Shown here in pieces: positions 29,353-32,552 of a stretch of 32,552 bases of DNA; the first letter of the stretch is position 1; every line of letters begins with the position of its first letter. The DNA comes from Elusimicrobia bacterium UBA4817. GTDB taxonomy: Bacteria > Elusimicrobiota > UBA8919. The position numbers and the translations under genes are program-made. The notes under the pieces were generated by a model. The model was given only the letters and a program-made list of their open reading frames with translations, was not told where the DNA came from and ran no database searches. The DNA is taken from assembly GCA_002402375.1 (NCBI GenBank), contig DHFT01000016.1, positions 1-32,552 on the forward strand, given 5' to 3'.

Positions 29353-29710
29353 GGGGGTGAACAGGGTTCGACGGGAATATTCGTTTGATGTGTTGCAGGC
29401 CGCAGTTAACCGAACGGCTGCGTTAAAAATCGGTTAAACAAAATAACTGCCAGTTATTCACCGGTAGTTGCTCACGCCTAAACCGCGATGAGCCGCTCTC
29501 CTAATCTTTTTTCTGCGAGATTAGGGTAGAGTGTCATAAAGCGGAATAGTTCCGGTTTTTGCCGTGCAAATCGGAGCGAAATTTAACGGCTGGCGCTAAA
29601 TTGATTCTGTCGGCGGAAGTGATTTTGCGCGAAATAAAACACCGACTATGTCTGTAGTAACCGTCACACAGTATTTTCGGACGCCGGTTCGATTCCGGCC
29701 ACCTCCACCA
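29353..29710 (+). ncRNA. ssrA: tmRNA (one-piece)
   Basis: Rescues stalled ribosomes with SmpB by acting as tRNA-Ala and mRNA. 358 nt. The 5' end GGGGGTGAACAGGGTTCGAC and the 3' end, with GGTTCGATTCCGG as T arm and CCACCTCCACCA, pair over 7 bp (one G-U) as in other tmRNAs. CCA is encoded. No promoter is seen between smpB and here, so the two may share a transcript. Internal pseudoknots look plausible but I did not fold them. Confidence 0.96.
29449..29481 (+). other. tmRNA tag reading frame (predicted)
   Basis: If the resume codon is GCC at 29449, after AATAACT, the tag reads ASYSPVVAHA and stops at TAA 29479-29481, ten residues as in many bacteria. The frame is open further upstream, so the tag could be longer. 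The end AHA differs from the usual ALAA or VAA. The stop is well placed; the resume codon is inferred. Confidence 0.5.
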
Positions 29711-29711
29711 T

Positions 29712-29740
29712 TTTGCTTTGTTGCCGATGAAGCAAATTTG
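29712..29740 (+). terminator. Possible weak terminator after ssrA
   Basis: TTTGCTT (29712-29718) pairs with AAGCAAA (29730-29736) across an 11-nt loop, followed by TTTG. The stem is short and the T-run poor, so this is tentative. The rest of 29741-29800 is AT-rich and holds a small inverted repeat CTTATA / TATAAG that may be a promoter or operator region for the next gene. Confidence 0.3.
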
Positions 29741-29814
29741 ATATAAAAACTTATAACTATTTTTATTGTATAAGAAACAGGTTCTAAACCGAAATAAATT
29801 AGGTGGTGATGAGA

Positions 29815-30564
29815 ATGAAAGATATCCGAGTTTATCTGTCATTAGGAGTAAAAAAGGTAATTGGAATATTGACCATTAGTTTTCTTTTATTTCCTTCTTT
29901 AACTTTTTCTAAAGTTGGAGCAGGTTTTGACTCTTCAAAAAGTTATGAAGCACAATATATATATGGCGTGGATTCTTTTCTGCACGGCGATTATTTACAG
30001 GCAATTAGTTTTTTAACGAAAGCAATAGAATTAAATCCGGGTTTTAAAAGTGCTTACATTGTAAGAAGTTTTTGTTTTTGCAAATTAAATAGGTTAAGTG
30101 AAGCAAATGATGATATGAAAAAATCCGGCGATGCGATTAGTAACGCGATAATACGTTCAGAATTTGGACAATATGGATTAGCATTAGAAGAGTATAACAA
30201 AGTTCCGGATAAAAACGAAAAAGCGTTTTATTACAACAGGGGCACCACATATTTGCATATGGAAGAATATAATAAAGCCATAGAAGATTTTAACAAAGAT
30301 ATAGAAGTATTTCCCCAGCATAGTGAGGCATTTAATAATCGTGGCGTTGCATATTTCAGATTAAAAAAATATAAATTAGCAATTAAAGATTTTTGCGATG
30401 CGTTAAAATTTTCGGGTGTTGATTATCCCTGCAATCAAGCCGCTATTTATAATGCCGGATTATTTTATTCTTTTAAATCAATCAAAGAATTCAAGGCCCG
30501 CATGATAATTCGACATACTCAAATAAATGACTACGCCAGATCAATTGCAATCATAAGGTTATAA
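29815..30564 (+). CDS. Secreted tetratricopeptide-repeat protein
   Basis: 249 residues. ATG 29815 is chosen over upstream GTG/ATG codons because AGGTGG (29801-29806) lies 8 nt before it. An N-terminal hydrophobic stretch (VIGILTISFLLFPSLTFS) suggests a signal peptide. TPR-like helices: YGVDSFLHGDYLQAISFLTKAIELNPG (about residues 45-71), then AFYYNRGTTYLHMEEYNKAIEDFNKDIEVFP and AFNNRGVAYFRLKKYKLAIKDFCDAL. Function unknown. It is more AT-rich than the ribosomal block and uses an ordinary contiguous SD. Confidence 0.8.
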   Translation: MKDIRVYLSLGVKKVIGILTISFLLFPSLTFSKVGAGFDSSKSYEAQYIYGVDSFLHGDYLQAISFLTKAIELNPGFKSAYIVRSFCFCKLNRLSEANDDMKKSGDAISNAIIRSEFGQYGLALEEYNKVPDKNEKAFYYNRGTTYLHMEEYNKAIEDFNKDIEVFPQHSEAFNNRGVAYFRLKKYKLAIKDFCDALKFSGVDYPCNQAAIYNAGLFYSFKSIKEFKARMIIRHTQINDYARSIAIIRL

Positions 30565-30630
30565 AAAATAAAAAGGTTTTGAGATTACAGAATAAACTTT
30601 GGACAAGGTTAGATTAATTAAATTTTTCTG

Positions 30631-30659
30631 TTGACATATTGTAGCAAATATGCTACAAC
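30631..30659 (+). promoter_or_regulatory. Promoter with overlapping palindromic operator
   Basis: -35 TTGACA (30631-30636), 17-nt spacer, -10 TACAAC (30654-30659). The perfect palindrome TTGTAGCA-aata-TGCTACAA (30639-30658) covers the spacer and -10, the expected place for an autorepressor site. It lies 18 nt before the ATG of the HTH gene. Confidence 0.65.
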
Positions 30660-30676
30660 ATCATTAGAGGTTTATC

Positions 30677-30979
30677 ATGGGCAAAAGAAAATTTAGAACA
30701 TTTGATGAATTTGAGGTTGAGTATTACAAAAAGCATCCCAAAGAACTTAAAAGTTACATTGAAGTTGCCCTTAAGGAATTTCAAAAAGACGGCAATGAAA
30801 GAGCTTTTCTTGCATCACTTGCAGTTGCAGCTAAGGTTCGCGGCGGAGTGGCAAAATTATCCAAAGATACAGGATTAAACAGAGAAAATCTTTATCGTTC
30901 ATTTTTTAAGTCAGATCCTCGTCTTTCAAATTTTGTCAAAATAATCAATTCGTTAGGGATTAGTTTAAGGATTGCATAA
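30677..30979 (+). CDS. Antitoxin-like HTH protein (HI1420/TIGR02684-type addiction module antidote)
   Basis: 100 residues. The region AFLASLAVAAKVRGGVAKLSKDTGLNRENLYRSFFK and FVKIINSLGISLRI is a lambda-Cro-type helix-turn-helix typical of the downstream antidote of HI1419/HI1420 toxin-antitoxin pairs. SD AGAGG lies 6 nt before the ATG. In the known modules the toxin gene lies just upstream; here no such gene is present, so it appears to be an orphan. A palindrome at its promoter suggests self-repression. Confidence 0.8.
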   Translation: MGKRKFRTFDEFEVEYYKKHPKELKSYIEVALKEFQKDGNERAFLASLAVAAKVRGGVAKLSKDTGLNRENLYRSFFKSDPRLSNFVKIINSLGISLRIA

Positions 30980-31000
30980 TTATTAGATTCACTACTTTTT

Positions 31001-31966
31001 ATGCTTGAAAAGATGAATTTTTACGGGAGAAATAAAATCCCGTTTTTGTTTATTATTGATTTTGAGTGCAAAAAGCCCGTCATCCTGCCGTTGGCTGAAA
31101 TAAAATCCGATGAAATTTTGTATGATATAAGCGGAATAAAAAACTATACCGGCGGATTGAGATTAAACAAAAAAATTACTTTCAGGAAATATCCCGTAAG
31201 TTTCCGTAAATACAAAAAAGCGTTTGACAAAATTCAAAAACATCTTTACGAAGGGCACACCTATCTTGTAAATTTGACCTTTCCGACGGAGGTTAAAACC
31301 AATCTTACATTCAGAGAGATTTTTTTCAACAGCACGGCAAAATATAAATTGTTTTACAGGGATAAGTTTGTGTTATTTTCGCCGGAAATTTTTGTTAGAA
31401 TAAAAAACGGAAAAATTTCGTCATACCCGATGAAAGGAACTATTGATGCCGACATACCTGATGCCGCAAATAAAATTTTATCGGACAAAAAAGAGTTTGC
31501 GGAACATATAACGGTAGTTGACCTGATAAGGAACGATATAAGCATCATCGCAAAAAATGTCGCAGTTAAGAAATTCAGATATATTGACAGGATAAAAACA
31601 CTCAATAAAAATATCCTGCAGGTTTCTTCCGAAATCGTCAGCGATTTACCAGAAAATTATCATAAAAAAATCGGCGATATAATTTTCAGGTTGCTTCCCG
31701 CCGGTTCTATCAGCGGCGCCCCGAAGAAAAAAACGGTTGAGATTATTAAAGAAGTTGAAAATTATGACCGCGGCTATTATACCGGTGTCTTCGGTTATTT
31801 TGACGGACAAAATCTGGACTGTGCGGTTATGATAAGGTATCTTGAAAAAATCGGCGACAAAATTTTCTACAAAAGCGGCGGCGGAATAACCACTTACAGC
31901 GATGTGAAATCGGAATATCGGGAGTTGATTGACAAGGTCTATGTGCCTATTGCTGGAAACAATTAA
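31001..31966 (+). CDS. pabB: Aminodeoxychorismate synthase component I (short PabB)
   Basis: Converts chorismate and ammonia to 4-amino-4-deoxychorismate for folate synthesis; 321 residues, a short form lacking most of the N-terminal domain of E. coli PabB (about 450). Chorismate-binding motifs: HTYLVNLTFP, YPMKGTID, DLIRNDI, LLPAGSISGAPKKK, GYYTGVFGYFDG and the end KSGGGITTYSDVKSEYRE. An in-frame ATG at 31013 is an alternative start; no good SD is seen. It overlaps the next gene by 26 nt. The glutaminase partner PabA is not in this window. Confidence 0.93.
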   Translation: MLEKMNFYGRNKIPFLFIIDFECKKPVILPLAEIKSDEILYDISGIKNYTGGLRLNKKITFRKYPVSFRKYKKAFDKIQKHLYEGHTYLVNLTFPTEVKTNLTFREIFFNSTAKYKLFYRDKFVLFSPEIFVRIKNGKISSYPMKGTIDADIPDAANKILSDKKEFAEHITVVDLIRNDISIIAKNVAVKKFRYIDRIKTLNKNILQVSSEIVSDLPENYHKKIGDIIFRLLPAGSISGAPKKKTVEIIKEVENYDRGYYTGVFGYFDGQNLDCAVMIRYLEKIGDKIFYKSGGGITTYSDVKSEYRELIDKVYVPIAGNN

Positions 31967-32552
31967 GATTGAAAACGGGAAACCGTATAACATTTTTTTT
32001 CATAATTTGCGACTGAACAATTCAAGAAAAGAACTGTTCGGTTGCCGTGATTTCATTAAATTAGAAAATATTATAAAAGTTCCGGCGGAAATGAAAACAG
32101 GCACATACAAATGCCGTTTAATCTATTCCGATACCGTAAAAAAACCGGAATTTTTGCCATATCAGAAAAGAAAAATCAAAAATTTGAAAGTTGTCGTCTG
32201 CGACAGCATAGAATATAATTACAAATATGAAAATCGCGAGTGCTTGAATGAACTTTTGGCGTTGAAGCAAAACTGCGACGATATTTTAGTAGTAAAAAAC
32301 AGAAAAATAACGGACACATCTTTCAGTAATGTGGTTTTTTCCGACGGTAAAAAATGGGTGACACCTTCCGAACCTTTGTTAAAAGGAACGAAAAGAGAAA
32401 AATTATTGTCGGAGAAAAAAATTGTTCAGGATGAAATTAAGATAAGCGATTTGAAACACTTCCAAGAAGCGGCGTTAATTAACAGCATGCTTGATTTAGA
32501 CGATAATAAATTGAAAATTAAAAGCATACATAATAAGTTACAATACATATGC
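31941..32552 (+). CDS. pabC: Class IV aminotransferase, PabC-like, truncated by window edge
   Basis: Probable aminodeoxychorismate lyase, completing p-aminobenzoate synthesis with the upstream pabB. 204 codons are visible with no stop before the window ends. Family traits: LLETIKIENGKPYNIFFHNLRL, YKCRLIYSD, the YNYKYENRECLNEL segment that should hold the PLP lysine, DDILVVKNRKITDTSFSNVVF, and TPSEPLLKGTKREKLL. The start ATG 31941 is inside pabB with AAGG 3 nt upstream; TTG 31950 is possible. The C-terminus looks nearly complete at the edge. Confidence 0.88.
   Translation, partial: MCLLLETIKIENGKPYNIFFHNLRLNNSRKELFGCRDFIKLENIIKVPAEMKTGTYKCRLIYSDTVKKPEFLPYQKRKIKNLKVVVCDSIEYNYKYENRECLNELLALKQNCDDILVVKNRKITDTSFSNVVFSDGKKWVTPSEPLLKGTKREKLLSEKKIVQDEIKISDLKHFQEAALINSMLDLDDNKLKIKSIHNKLQYIC

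Noticed and set aside
29680..31000. Genomic island integrated at the 3' end of ssrA
   Set aside because: ssrA is a common integration site and the next two genes are AT-rich and accessory, but I see no integrase and no repeat of the tmRNA 3' end downstream.

Overview
This window is a long, densely packed, mostly plus-strand gene block from a bacterium with roughly 40% GC. It runs from the 3' part of fusA through tuf, a merged S10-spc-alpha ribosomal protein cluster, secY, adk, map, infA and rpoA, and continues without a visible break into mreB-mreC-mreD-mrdA-rodA. After that come a B12-binding-type radical SAM gene, a PfkB-family sugar kinase and a tRNA-Leu(CAG) on the minus strand, smpB, ssrA (tmRNA), a secreted TPR protein, an orphan antitoxin-like regulator, and a pabB-pabC pair that runs off the end. 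MreBCD, PBP2 and RodA imply a rod-shaped cell with peptidoglycan. The EF-Tu switch I segment lacks RGITI and instead resembles the form I recall from Verrucomicrobia-like lineages. The organism is probably an uncultivated member of a PVC/Omnitrophota/Elusimicrobiota-like lineage; that placement is a guess.

Layout: 1-2948 fusA, tuf; 3043-12982 rpsJ to rplO (rpmD/L30 is absent); 13051-16548 secY, adk, map, infA, rpmJ; 16637-19968 rpsM, rpsK, rpsD, rpoA, rplQ; 20051-25990 mreB, mreC, mreD, mrdA, rodA; 26003-27616 radical SAM; 27627-28690 pfkB-type kinase and tRNA-Leu (minus); 28764-29710 smpB and ssrA, which work together in ribosome rescue; 29815-30979 AT-rich accessory genes; 31001-32552 p-aminobenzoate synthesis for folate.

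The striking feature is not a gene. Almost every gap between cistrons holds a 60-130 nt inverted repeat. In at least 16 junctions the element sits exactly between the Shine-Dalgarno (SD) sequence, which abuts the previous stop codon as GAGG, AAGG or AGGG, and the next start codon. The remaining unpaired distance is 7-9 nt in every one of these cases. Linear spacing would be 70-110 nt, far too long, so folding of the hairpin would be needed to bring SD and start codon together. At least five unrelated sequence families occupy the same slot. They keep a purine-rich 5' arm relative to the gene they precede, including on the minus strand before pfkB. One family of about 115-140 bp, present in three copies, shows compensatory base changes in two helices. 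Other pieces of the same repeats have been absorbed into proteins (L15, L18, S11, PBP2, the radical SAM enzyme) or supply start and stop codons. I regard this as a candidate undescribed system of hairpin-bridged translation initiation built from mobile or expanding palindromes; the function is inference, the geometry is visible in the sequence.
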